Source: an uncultured Acidobacteriia bacterium
Lineage (GTDB): Bacteria; Acidobacteriota; Terriglobia; Bryobacterales; Bryobacteraceae
Assembly: GCA_903925975.1 (NCBI GenBank)
Contig: CAIYHG010000041.1
Location: forward strand, 1 to 64,000
Direction of reading: 5' to 3'
Length of the DNA stretch: 64,000 nucleotides
In this document: piece by piece, positions 49,615 to 60,959 of the stretch
Layout of the letters: every line of letters begins with the position of its first letter
How positions within the stretch are numbered: position 1 is the first letter of the stretch
Translations under genes and position numbers: made by a program
Notes under the pieces: model-generated
What the model saw: only the letters and a program-made list of their open reading frames with translations
The model's database searches: none
What the model was told of the DNA's origin: nothing

Positions 49615-52600
49615 AGGACGTACCCACCCTCGAACCGCAAGACCAGAGCGAACAACAGCATTGGACTGCGCGCTTTGGCAAGCCCATCATCTTCGTCATC
49701 CTGACTCTGGTGGCGATGGGGGCTTACATGGCCTTTTCCATCCCCGTTGCCGTGTTCCCGGAAACGGATTTCCCGCGCGTGGTGATCGGCGTCGACAACG
49801 GAGTGATGCCGATCGACCAGATGCTGGTGACCATCACGCGCCCCATCGAGGAAGCCGTGAACGAGGTGCAGGGCCTGGACCGCGTAACGTCGATCACCAG
49901 CCGGGGCGAGGCGGAAATCAACCTCTTCTTCGATTGGAACGTGGATATGTTCCGCACCCTGGAACTGGTGAACGCCGCCCTCGCGCGCGTGCAGGCTACG
50001 CTGCCCGCTACGGCCGAGATCCGCGCCAACCGCATGACCTTCGCGGCGTTCCCCATCATGGGGTTCAGCTTGACCTCTGAGACCGTGCCGCAGACGCAGC
50101 TATGGGAACTCGCTACTTACCAGATGAAGCCCAGGCTGAACCGGATTAAGGGCGTCTCGACGGTGGTGGTACAGGGCAATCAAATCCCGGAATTCCAGGT
50201 GCAACCCGATCCGGCGAAACTGCTGCAGACGGAATCGACCGTCCCAGCCATTCTGGAGTCCATCGGGCGTAGCAACATGATCGATTCTCCAGGCCTGATG
50301 GAAGCCAATCACCAGCTCATCCTGAGTCTGGTGAGCGGCCAGGCGCGAACGCCTGCGGAGATATCGAACATCGTGGTGAAAACCACGGCGGCCGGCGCCC
50401 CTGTCCGTATCGGTGATATCGCTTCGGTCACGCCCTCCGTCGCCCCGGTCTATACCATCGTTCGGGCCAACCAGAAGCCCGCCGTGCTGCTCAACATCAA
50501 CCGGCAGCCCGATAGCAATACGGTGGACGTGGCCCGAGGCGTCAACCAGGAAATCGAACTGATGCGCAAGGAACTGCCGAAGGGCATCGACCTGCGCTCG
50601 TTCTACGATCAATCCGACATCGTCAACGCCTCCATCGCCAGCGTGCGCGACGCTGTGGTGATCGGGCTGATACTGGCCTCGCTCATCATGGTGCTGTTCC
50701 TGCGGGATTGGGGCACTTCGCTGGTAGCCGGCCTGGTGATCCCGGCGACGATCGCCGTAACCTTTATCGCGCTCCGCCTGTTCCATCAGAACTTCGACAT
50801 GATGACGTTGGGCGGCCTGGCCGCCGCCGTAGGGCTGGTAATTGACGACGCCATTGTGGTGGTGGAAAACATCGTGCTGCACCGGGATGCCGGGCAGTCG
50901 CGCTCCCAGGCCATCCGCAACGCGATCGCGGAAATCCGCGTTCCCCTGGTGGGCTCCACAATAACGCCCATCGTCGTCTTTCTGCCGTTGATGGCAATCG
51001 GCGGCGTTACCGGCGTATTCTTCCGGGCGCTGGCATTCACGGTTGGCGCGGCCCTGCTGACGTCGCTGGTGCTGGCCCTCACCTGGACTCCCACCTTGAG
51101 CCATCTGCTCATTCGGAAGCAGCGGGCGGGCGGGCACGGCGAGCGGCCGTTCGCGCCGCGCCTCATGCGCTTTTACGAAGGCTCTCTGAAGGGCGCGCTG
51201 GAACACCCGTTAGCCCTGGCAACCGGCTGCCTGGTACTGATCGGCGTTTCGTATTTCTGTTACCGCGCCATCGGTTCCGACCTGCTGCCGACGCTCGACG
51301 AGGGCGGTTTCGTGGTGGATTACTTCACTCCGGCCGGCTCTTCGCTGGCTGACACCGACCGCATGGTCTCCCACATCGAGCGCATTCTGCAAGAGATCCC
51401 CGAAGTGGCCACCACGTCGCGGCGCACGGGCCTGGAACTGGGCCTCGCCGCCGTCACGGAGGCTAACCGCGGAGACATCTCCGTCCGCCTGAAAGCCGAC
51501 CGCGAGCGCAGCACCGACGAGGTTATGTCCGAGGTGCGCGACAAGGTCGCGGCGGCGGAACCGGTGATGGATATCGAGCTCGTCATGAAGTTGGAAGATG
51601 AAATCGGCGATCTTTCGAACGAGCCCGAACCCATCGCCATCAAGCTCTTCTGTGAGGACCCAGCGGTTCTCAACGAATGGGCGCCGCGCGTGGGAGAAGC
51701 GATCGGGAAGATTCCGGGCGTGGTGGATGTTCTCAACGGAATCGAAGACACTATCAGCGGACCGGCCACCACGTTTCAGGTTGACCCGGTAGTGAGCGCC
51801 CGAGCCGGCTTCACGCCGGAAGAGGTTGAACTTGACGCCAGCGCGATCCTGCAGGGCGAGCCTGCCCCAACTCCGGTCGTGCTCAACGACCGCGTCTACA
51901 ATATCCGCGTGCGCTTCCCCGATAGCACCCGCGCGTCGCTCGACGCGATACGTAACACGCTGCTAGTGAGCGGAACCGGAAAGACAGCCACGTTAGGCAG
52001 CCTCTCAACCATCACCGATACCCCCGGCCAGACCGAGATCCGCCGCGAGAACCTGCAAAGGGACGTGACGGTTACGGCACGGTTGGAAGGCGTGAACCTC
52101 GGAGCGGGAATCGAGAAGGTAAAAGCCACGCTCGACGCACTGCATATGCCCGCTTCCATTCGCATCGAGTTCGGCGGAGGCTACGCGGAACAGCAGAAAT
52201 CGTTCGGCGACCTGGCGCTGGTTCTCGCCCTGGCCATCATCCTGGTCTTCACCGTCCTCTTGTTCGAATTCCGGGAATTCGCGGCGCCAATCGCCATTAT
52301 CTGCTCCGCGATTCTTTCCACCTCGGGCGTGTTCGTGGGGTTGCTCGTTACCGGCTTGTCCTTCAATCTGGCCTCGTTCATGGGCCTGATCATGGTCATC
52401 GGAATCGTGGCCAAGAACGGCATTTTGCTGCTCGACGCCGACCAGAAGTTCCGGCAGGCGGGGATTCCAGCCGAAGAGAGCATGCTGCGGGCAGGCCACC
52501 GCCGGTTGCGCCCCATCATGATGACCGCCTTGGCTACCGTGGCTGGAATGCTTCCCCTAGCCTTGGCCTGGGGGGCCGGCGCGCAGATGCTGCAACCGCT

Positions 52601-52709
52601 GGCCGTCGCCGTGATTGGAGGCATCCTCGCCTCGATGGTGCTTTCGTTGATTGTCACTCCGGCCGTCTACTATTACATGGGCCGGAAAGGGGGGCCGCGT
52701 GAAGCGTAA
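49611..52709 (+). CDS. RND-family efflux permease
   Basis: 1032 aa; PVAVFPETDFPRVVIG; GGLAAAVGLVIDDAIVVVENI; GIVAKNGILLLD; ATGA overlap with the adaptor gene. Confidence 0.95.
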   Translation: MKDVPTLEPQDQSEQQHWTARFGKPIIFVILTLVAMGAYMAFSIPVAVFPETDFPRVVIGVDNGVMPIDQMLVTITRPIEEAVNEVQGLDRVTSITSRGEAEINLFFDWNVDMFRTLELVNAALARVQATLPATAEIRANRMTFAAFPIMGFSLTSETVPQTQLWELATYQMKPRLNRIKGVSTVVVQGNQIPEFQVQPDPAKLLQTESTVPAILESIGRSNMIDSPGLMEANHQLILSLVSGQARTPAEISNIVVKTTAAGAPVRIGDIASVTPSVAPVYTIVRANQKPAVLLNINRQPDSNTVDVARGVNQEIELMRKELPKGIDLRSFYDQSDIVNASIASVRDAVVIGLILASLIMVLFLRDWGTSLVAGLVIPATIAVTFIALRLFHQNFDMMTLGGLAAAVGLVIDDAIVVVENIVLHRDAGQSRSQAIRNAIAEIRVPLVGSTITPIVVFLPLMAIGGVTGVFFRALAFTVGAALLTSLVLALTWTPTLSHLLIRKQRAGGHGERPFAPRLMRFYEGSLKGALEHPLALATGCLVLIGVSYFCYRAIGSDLLPTLDEGGFVVDYFTPAGSSLADTDRMVSHIERILQEIPEVATTSRRTGLELGLAAVTEANRGDISVRLKADRERSTDEVMSEVRDKVAAAEPVMDIELVMKLEDEIGDLSNEPEPIAIKLFCEDPAVLNEWAPRVGEAIGKIPGVVDVLNGIEDTISGPATTFQVDPVVSARAGFTPEEVELDASAILQGEPAPTPVVLNDRVYNIRVRFPDSTRASLDAIRNTLLVSGTGKTATLGSLSTITDTPGQTEIRRENLQRDVTVTARLEGVNLGAGIEKVKATLDALHMPASIRIEFGGGYAEQQKSFGDLALVLALAIILVFTVLLFEFREFAAPIAIICSAILSTSGVFVGLLVTGLSFNLASFMGLIMVIGIVAKNGILLLDADQKFRQAGIPAEESMLRAGHRRLRPIMMTALATVAGMLPLALAWGAGAQMLQPLAVAVIGGILASMVLSLIVTPAVYYYMGRKGGPREA

Positions 52710-52736
52710 CCTCTCCGATTTCCTAGGAGGAGATAT

Positions 52737-53723
52737 ATGAAGAAATTGCTCGGCATCGCGCTCATCGCGGGATGCGCATTCGCCGCCGAAGGCTACAAGC
52801 TGCTCGACAAATGGAAGGTCGGCGGCACAGGCGGTTGGGACTATCTGACTCTCGACCAGGCATCGCGGCGGCTATTCGCCTCCCACGGAAATCAGGTGGA
52901 GGTGATCGACGCCGATAAGGGAACCAAGATCGGCGTGATCCCCGATACGCAGGGGGTGCACGGGATCGCCGTCGCCAACGATCTCGGCAAGGCGTTCATC
53001 ACCGCAGGAAGAACCAGTTCATTGATCGTGGTCGATCTGAAGACCTTTGAGAAGACCGGCGAAGCCAAGACGGGGGCCAACCCGGACTCGGTGTGCTATG
53101 AGCCCAAGACGCAACGCGCGTTCGTATTCAACAACGGCGCTACTACCGCGACGGTAATCGACGCCAAGACGCTGCAGACAATCGCCACCATCGAGGTCGG
53201 CGAGGGACCCGAGTTCTGCCAGGTGGACGGCGCGGGCCACGTTTACGCCAACATCTCGGAAACTTCCGAAGTGGTCGAGATTGATGCCGCCAAGCCGGCG
53301 GTAACGCGCCGGGCGGCGCTGAAGCCCGTTGAAGACCCATCCGGGCTGGCGATCGATGTCAAAGGCCAGAAGCTGTTCTCGGTCGGCGCCAACAAGATGA
53401 TGGCGGTAACCGACATCGCCACTATGAAAGTGATCGCAACGCCGGCAGTTGGCGCTGGAACGGACGGAGCCGGTTTCGATACCGAACTCGGTCTCGCCTT
53501 CAGCTCCAACGGTGGGGACGGAACCCTAACCATCGTGAAACTGGTGAACGGGAAGTACGAAGCCGTGGATACCGTGCCGACCGCGCGCGGCGGGCGGACG
53601 ATGTTTGTCGATCAGAAACTGCACAAGGTGTACATACCGACGGCGGAATACGGCGCGCCGGAAGGCCAGAAGCGCCCGGCGGCGCTGCCGGACACGTTCC
53701 AGATTCTGGTAATAGGGAAATAG
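52737..53723 (+). CDS. Exported YVTN/YncE-type beta-propeller protein
   Basis: Signal MKKLLGIALIAGCAFAAEG; repeated blades (DAKTLQTIATIEVGEGPEF); GGAGG upstream. Confidence 0.82.
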   Translation: MKKLLGIALIAGCAFAAEGYKLLDKWKVGGTGGWDYLTLDQASRRLFASHGNQVEVIDADKGTKIGVIPDTQGVHGIAVANDLGKAFITAGRTSSLIVVDLKTFEKTGEAKTGANPDSVCYEPKTQRAFVFNNGATTATVIDAKTLQTIATIEVGEGPEFCQVDGAGHVYANISETSEVVEIDAAKPAVTRRAALKPVEDPSGLAIDVKGQKLFSVGANKMMAVTDIATMKVIATPAVGAGTDGAGFDTELGLAFSSNGGDGTLTIVKLVNGKYEAVDTVPTARGGRTMFVDQKLHKVYIPTAEYGAPEGQKRPAALPDTFQILVIGK

Positions 53724-53729
53724 CAGCCA

Positions 53730-53759
53730 AAGTTGGGGCGGACGCCCTCGTCCGCGGCC
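53730..53759. repeat. Partial multi-arm palindromic element, copy C
   Basis: AAAGTTGGGGCGGACGCCCTCGTCCGCGGCC, nearly the same as the first arm of copy B (33792-). Confidence 0.65.
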
Positions 53760-53797
53760 ACCGCCATCGCGTCAAGCCCAAGGAGCCACGCCCGATG

Positions 53798-53819
53798 TTG
53801 TGGGGCAGGCTATCCAGCC
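53798..53819. repeat. Multi-arm palindromic element, copy D, left fragment (includes TSD 53808-53819)
   Basis: TTGTGGGGCAGGCTATCCAGCC; continues at 55233 after the IS. Confidence 0.85.
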
Positions 53820-55220
53820 CAATGCCACTTAAATAGTGGCATCGGGGTCCTCCCTGCGGGCGGCGAATAGCTGACTGTGCCTCCAAGCCGCGCGCGGGTA
53901 CGATCTTGGTTTCGTTCGTTTGGGGTGGGTCCCTTGGGCGGCTCTGTCGAGTATCGCCATGACCTCCCGTTGACAACTCGTGGCGTTGGACGCCGTTTGC
54001 AGTTTGTGCCAACGGGCATTCACTACATTCATCACGAACGAAAAACTGAGTTGCCGGGGAGACAAGCCGTGGCGTCGCGCCGCCAAGGCCATGATCGCGC
54101 GCACCAGATTGTAGGCCGCCACCGCCGTGAGCAATTCTTTCTCCATGGTGCTCTCGTTGCGCGCGGCGATATGATGCAGCCGGATGGTTCGTTTCAGGCT
54201 GCGCAGATCGGTTTCGATATTCCAACGCTCTCCATAGAGCGCCACCACCTCCTCCCTGGTCTCGCTCCCCGTAGTGAATAGGTGCAGCCATTCCCGCAAT
54301 TTTCCACGCCCGATCCTCACGCTGATCAAACGGCCCGACACTGCCGCCCCCTGCGGCATTCCGCCTTGCCGCCGCCCGTCGAAGCGCGTGGGCGTCCATT
54401 GCACGGCGCGCTCGCCCTCCGCGCCGATCGGCTCACCCGCCAACTTGAGCGCGCGCGCCTCGGTCAGTCGCACAATCACTCCCAGGCCCCGCTGGCGAGC
54501 CGCCCACGCAATCGAAAAGATCCCGAAGTTGCGATCTCCCACCAATACCGAGTCGGTGGGAAGGGCATCCATCGCCTTCTCCGCCAGCATTTGTTCACTC
54601 ACCGCAGCCGGTCCGTACATGGCTCCCCATTGCGGCTCTTCCGCCAACCCGGTCTCTAGCTCATGCAGCACCACGATGCGTAATACCGGCCAGTGTCCGC
54701 GCCCGTGCTGATTTACGGCAGGCGGATAAACCCGCCGCAATCCCGGGCTGGCTTCCAACTCCAGACTCGACCCATCCAGCAGATACGCCCTGCGCTTGCC
54801 TTCCGGATTCAGAATCTCGCGCAGCCGCAGAATCAGTTCCTTCGTCACTTTCTTGCATAATAGCTTCGGCAGCCGTTGGCGCGCGTGGCTATATCCTCCC
54901 GTCCTCCGCGAAATACACTTCCGTCGCAGGCGCGCTCCGCAGCTCAGCAGCGGGTCTGCCGCACCCGCTGAAAGCATCTCCACGCTGGTGCTTAGCGTCC
55001 CTTTGGGCTGTAGCCACTGGTGGATCATCATCCAGATCACGACCGCCGCGGTATAAACGCAATCCCGCGTCTTCACGCGCATTTGCTTCTGAAGGCACTC
55101 CACCACGGCACTCGAAATACAGCGCTGATACAAGCCCATGGCGTCGGAAGCGGTTTGGCTCATATCTGAAACATAAGCCAAGTCTTACGTTTCGCAATGA
55201 CGGTTATTTAAGTGGCATTG
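53820..55220. mobile_element. Complete IS4-family-like insertion sequence, 1401 bp, 16-bp perfect terminal IRs, 12-bp perfect TSD
   Basis: CAATGCCACTTAAATA (53820-53835) / TATTTAAGTGGCATTG (55205-55220); flanking GGCTATCCAGCC at 53808-53819 and 55221-55232. Confidence 0.95.
53829..55181 (-). CDS. IS4-family DDE transposase, intact 450 aa
   Basis: LLDGSSLEL, VLVGDRNFG, YGERWNIETDLRSLKRTIRLHHI (Y-(2)-R-(3)-E-type C1 signature); stop codon lies within the terminal IR. Confidence 0.93.
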   Translation of the reverse strand: MAYVSDMSQTASDAMGLYQRCISSAVVECLQKQMRVKTRDCVYTAAVVIWMMIHQWLQPKGTLSTSVEMLSAGAADPLLSCGARLRRKCISRRTGGYSHARQRLPKLLCKKVTKELILRLREILNPEGKRRAYLLDGSSLELEASPGLRRVYPPAVNQHGRGHWPVLRIVVLHELETGLAEEPQWGAMYGPAAVSEQMLAEKAMDALPTDSVLVGDRNFGIFSIAWAARQRGLGVIVRLTEARALKLAGEPIGAEGERAVQWTPTRFDGRRQGGMPQGAAVSGRLISVRIGRGKLREWLHLFTTGSETREEVVALYGERWNIETDLRSLKRTIRLHHIAARNESTMEKELLTAVAAYNLVRAIMALAARRHGLSPRQLSFSFVMNVVNARWHKLQTASNATSCQREVMAILDRAAQGTHPKRTKPRSYPRAAWRHSQLFAARREDPDATI

Positions 55221-55302
55221 GGCTATCCAGCCTGCGGACCCGCTCTCCAGCGGGTCCAGCCGCCTGGAAAGGCGGCTGCAGGCAAGATTGCCTGCCCCAC
55301 AA
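55221..55302. repeat. Multi-arm palindromic element, copy D, right fragment (TSD 55221-55232 plus three arms)
   Basis: GGACCCGCT-CTCC-AGCGGGTCC; AGCCGCCT-GGAA-AGGCGGCT; GCAGGCA-AGAT-TGCCTGC; outer GCCCCACAA. Confidence 0.88.
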
Positions 55303-55329
55303 GACCATCGGGAACTAGGCTGCAGATCA

Positions 55330-57039
55330 CTAGTTCAATTGCGGGCGCGCTGAATCCTTCAGCGCCTCCTTTTCCAGCGTACGCCTCGCGGCATCCGGCA
55401 ATAGGCGCCAGTTATCGTCGGCCTTCTCCCTGAACTTCTTTTGCTCGGAGTAATACCGCACGATCATGTCGCGGATCTCCTCCCCGGAACGCCACACGAT
55501 CTTCGCCCCCGTGAACATCGAATATCCGCCGCTGCCGGCCGCGCGGTAGTTGTTGAGCGCGATGCGCAGCTTCTGATCGGGAGCAAGCGGCGCGCCGTGC
55601 CAGCGCAGGTTCCGGATGCGGTCGCCCTCAGGCCGGGTCAAATCGATTTCGTAGTCCACGCCCTGGGCCATATCGTAGTTGTATCCGGGAATTCCACGAT
55701 TCACCAGCGGCAGTTCGGAGCAGCGCGCGCCCTCGCACGAAAGGTAGAAACGCGCCGAGTTCTCGAGCGCGTCCTTCACCATCTTGCCGGTGCCTTCCAC
55801 CATGTACAACTCATTGTCGTAAGGGTAGAGCGCGGCAATCTGGCGAATGGTCACATTGCCCTGCGGCAGCTTGACGGTGGTATTGAACAGCGCGCAGAAC
55901 GAGATGTCGGCTTTGGAATAGTAGAGCTGCACGTCCTGCAACGCGTCCATCAGCGCGGTGTCTTCGGCGCGCCCCAAGGCTGCGTCCATCGCGGTAGCGG
56001 TCGCTGCCACCGGCGTGTTCAGGTAGCGCTCTGTCAACTCTTCATAGGGCCGCGCCAGCGCCGCTATATCCTCGGCCGCGGGCGTTTCGGCTGTGACCGG
56101 AAGCAGGCGGCTCTTCTTTTCACGCAATACCCAGGGGCCTCCATCCGCCCGTTCCAGGGTGAAATCGAGACGCGCCACCGAAATAGCCCAATTCTTCGGT
56201 TGGACAAGCAGAACCTTGCCGACGGAGCGGCCTTCCATCAGGTTGTGGGTATGCCCGAAGACAATCGCGTCCACGTCGGGAACACCCGTCGCCAGATCGT
56301 AGACCACGTTCTCCGAAGTGTCCTCAAGCTGATTGGTATCGAGATTGCGCCCCAGGCCCGAGTGGGCGGCAACCACGATCACGTCGGGATGCTCCCGCGC
56401 GCGCAGCTCAGCGACGGTCTTCTTCAAGATATCCACCGGAGCCAGGAAACGGTACGCGCCGATATTTTCGGGCTTCTCCCAACTCGGAATAGCCGGCGTG
56501 GTGACGCCGATCACGGCGACCTTTACTCCCCCAACGCTCTTGATTATGTAAGGGAGGAATGGCTTTTCCGCGCCTCCGGCGGCCACCGCGGTGTTGGCGG
56601 AAAGCCAGGGAAAGCGGGCGTCGGCGCGCGCTTTGCTAAGGTTCGCGAGGCCGAAGTTGAACTCATGGTTCCCCACCGTCATCGAGTCATACCCGAGCGC
56701 GTTCATCGCCGCCATCATGGGGTCGCTTCGCAGCGCTTCCGATGGCTTCAGTCCCATCGGCCCGGCGCCGGTGCGGACCAGCGTCTGGTACGAGTACTCA
56801 AGCGGGGTTCCCTGAATGGTGTCGCCGCAATCGATCAGCAGGTGGTTAGGGTTCTCCGCTTCGGCGGCGCGAATCAGCGTCGCCACCTTCGCCAGTCCGC
56901 GCACGGCCGGCCTGCCGGTCACATAGTCCACCGGCAGCAGGTTGCCGTGCATGTCGGTAGTGGCAAGCACCGTGACGGTGATCTGTTCGGAATGGGCTAA
57001 AGCCGCGAAAAACAGAAGGAGCGATGAGGCGTAACGCAT
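55330..57039 (-). CDS. 5'-nucleotidase / 2',3'-cyclic-nucleotide phosphodiesterase family, exported
   Basis: ITVTVLATTDMHGNLLPVDYVTG; GDTIQGTPLEY; TVGNHEFNFG; VFGHTHNL. Confidence 0.92.
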   Translation of the reverse strand: MRYASSLLLFFAALAHSEQITVTVLATTDMHGNLLPVDYVTGRPAVRGLAKVATLIRAAEAENPNHLLIDCGDTIQGTPLEYSYQTLVRTGAGPMGLKPSEALRSDPMMAAMNALGYDSMTVGNHEFNFGLANLSKARADARFPWLSANTAVAAGGAEKPFLPYIIKSVGGVKVAVIGVTTPAIPSWEKPENIGAYRFLAPVDILKKTVAELRAREHPDVIVVAAHSGLGRNLDTNQLEDTSENVVYDLATGVPDVDAIVFGHTHNLMEGRSVGKVLLVQPKNWAISVARLDFTLERADGGPWVLREKKSRLLPVTAETPAAEDIAALARPYEELTERYLNTPVAATATAMDAALGRAEDTALMDALQDVQLYYSKADISFCALFNTTVKLPQGNVTIRQIAALYPYDNELYMVEGTGKMVKDALENSARFYLSCEGARCSELPLVNRGIPGYNYDMAQGVDYEIDLTRPEGDRIRNLRWHGAPLAPDQKLRIALNNYRAAGSGGYSMFTGAKIVWRSGEEIRDMIVRYYSEQKKFREKADDNWRLLPDAARRTLEKEALKDSARPQLN

Positions 57040-57049
57040 AGTATTGCTC

Positions 57050-57069
57050 GGGGCCGGGCTGCCGGCCCC
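57050..57069. terminator. Intergenic hairpin, possible terminator or solo palindromic arm
   Basis: GGGGCCGG-GCTG-CCGGCCCC. Confidence 0.4.
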
Positions 57070-57095
57070 GCTATAACGAGGGTAAACCTACTCGA

Positions 57096-57815
57096 CTACT
57101 TCTTCTTTGGCGCGGCTTCGGGGGCCTTCGCCGGCGCGGCGGGGGCCGATTCTTCCGAGATCACTTCCGTGGCTTTGATCAAGTCCAGCTTCGGGAAGTT
57201 CTTGCTCAGGTAGGCTTTGCCCTGTTGCTGAATCAGGCCCTGATCGGGGCTCTCGCCGTAACCGCTATACAGGCTCTTCACGATTTCCATGCCCTCGGCG
57301 ATCGTGCCGAACGGAGAAAAGCCCTGCGAGTCCAAGGATTGCGTATTGTTAGCCAGGTTAATGAAGAGCTGGGTGGTGCGGGTCTTCGGGCCGGCCGTGG
57401 CAAAGACGAGCGTCCCGGCAACGTTGTGCTGCTTCACTGGATCGTCCGGAATATTGGCGTTCTGCCACACCCTGGCAACTCTCGGGTCAGCCGGAATGCC
57501 GAACTGCACGATAAAGTTGGGTACGTAGCGGAAGAAAGAGGCGTCAGTAAAGAAGCCGTTCTTCACCAGGTTATAGAACCGGTCGGCTCCACGCGGAGAC
57601 CAGTCACGATGCACTTCGACCACAAAATCACCTTTGGTGGTCGTGAACTTGACCTTGAACAGGTCGGGCGCTTTGGCGGTCAACGCAGCCGGGTTCATCA
57701 ACGCGGCTGGAGCCGGAGCCGCGGCGGCTTGCGGAGCGGCCTTCGGAGCAGCTTTCGGCGGGGTCTGCGCGGTAGCCAGAGACGCAAATACGAGCAGTGT
57801 AGATAGAGCTTTCAT
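57096..57815 (-). CDS. Cyclophilin-type peptidyl-prolyl cis-trans isomerase, signal peptide
   Basis: FTTTKGDFVVEVHRDWSPRGADRFYNLVKNGFFTDASFFRYVPNFIVQFG; KTRTTQLFINLANN; FSPFGTIAEGMEIV. Confidence 0.92.
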   Translation of the reverse strand: MKALSTLLVFASLATAQTPPKAAPKAAPQAAAAPAPAALMNPAALTAKAPDLFKVKFTTTKGDFVVEVHRDWSPRGADRFYNLVKNGFFTDASFFRYVPNFIVQFGIPADPRVARVWQNANIPDDPVKQHNVAGTLVFATAGPKTRTTQLFINLANNTQSLDSQGFSPFGTIAEGMEIVKSLYSGYGESPDQGLIQQQGKAYLSKNFPKLDLIKATEVISEESAPAAPAKAPEAAPKKK

Positions 57816-57845
57816 CAGGGCCGATTATAACGCATCGGCCTGGCT

Positions 57846-58076
57846 CTAATCACATGCCTCGGGCGCCGAAGGCGGCGCGCCGCCGGCCTCGGGGTCCTGC
57901 GAACTCCGAGGCGCGCGCCACAACATGAAAGCCATGTGCGCGGTAAATGCCGCCGCTGCAAACAGGCCGGTCACAACCAAGGCGAAGCCGTTTGGGCCCC
58001 CGGCCCGATCGGTTCCGAGCAGCCACGCGGAGCCGCCCAGCCCAAGCATCACAATCAAGACACTGGAATTGAACAA
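57846..58076 (-). CDS. Small two-TM membrane protein, unknown function
   Basis: MFNSSVLIVMLGLGGSAWLLGTDRAGGPNGFALVVTGLFAAAAFTAHMAFMLWRAPR; purine-rich stretch upstream. Confidence 0.5.
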   Translation of the reverse strand: MFNSSVLIVMLGLGGSAWLLGTDRAGGPNGFALVVTGLFAAAAFTAHMAFMLWRAPRSSQDPEAGGAPPSAPEACD

Positions 58077-58211
58077 GAATTCCCCCCCCTGACATCATCC
58101 CTATTACGACAATAGCAGAGGTTCAGCCGGGACCTTTTGTAGCGGGGTACGGAAGAGAACACAAGAGGCGCGGGAGCGGATTTGATGCCGCTCCCGCACG
58201 GTTTTGGCACT

Positions 58212-60878
<2,667 letters not shown>

Positions 60879-60959
60879 TAGTGTAATTATACGTGGCGCG
60901 GGCGGTGTCTCTTAAGGCCATCCCTAAAGTTCCGGCTCGATCCGGACGATGGTGGCGGT

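Noticed and set aside
55441-57000. 519-aa plus-strand ORF antisense to the 5'-nucleotidase
   Set aside because: Composition typical of a shadow frame in GC-rich coding DNA (R/H/G/V rich, no recognisable motif); the opposite strand encodes a clear family protein
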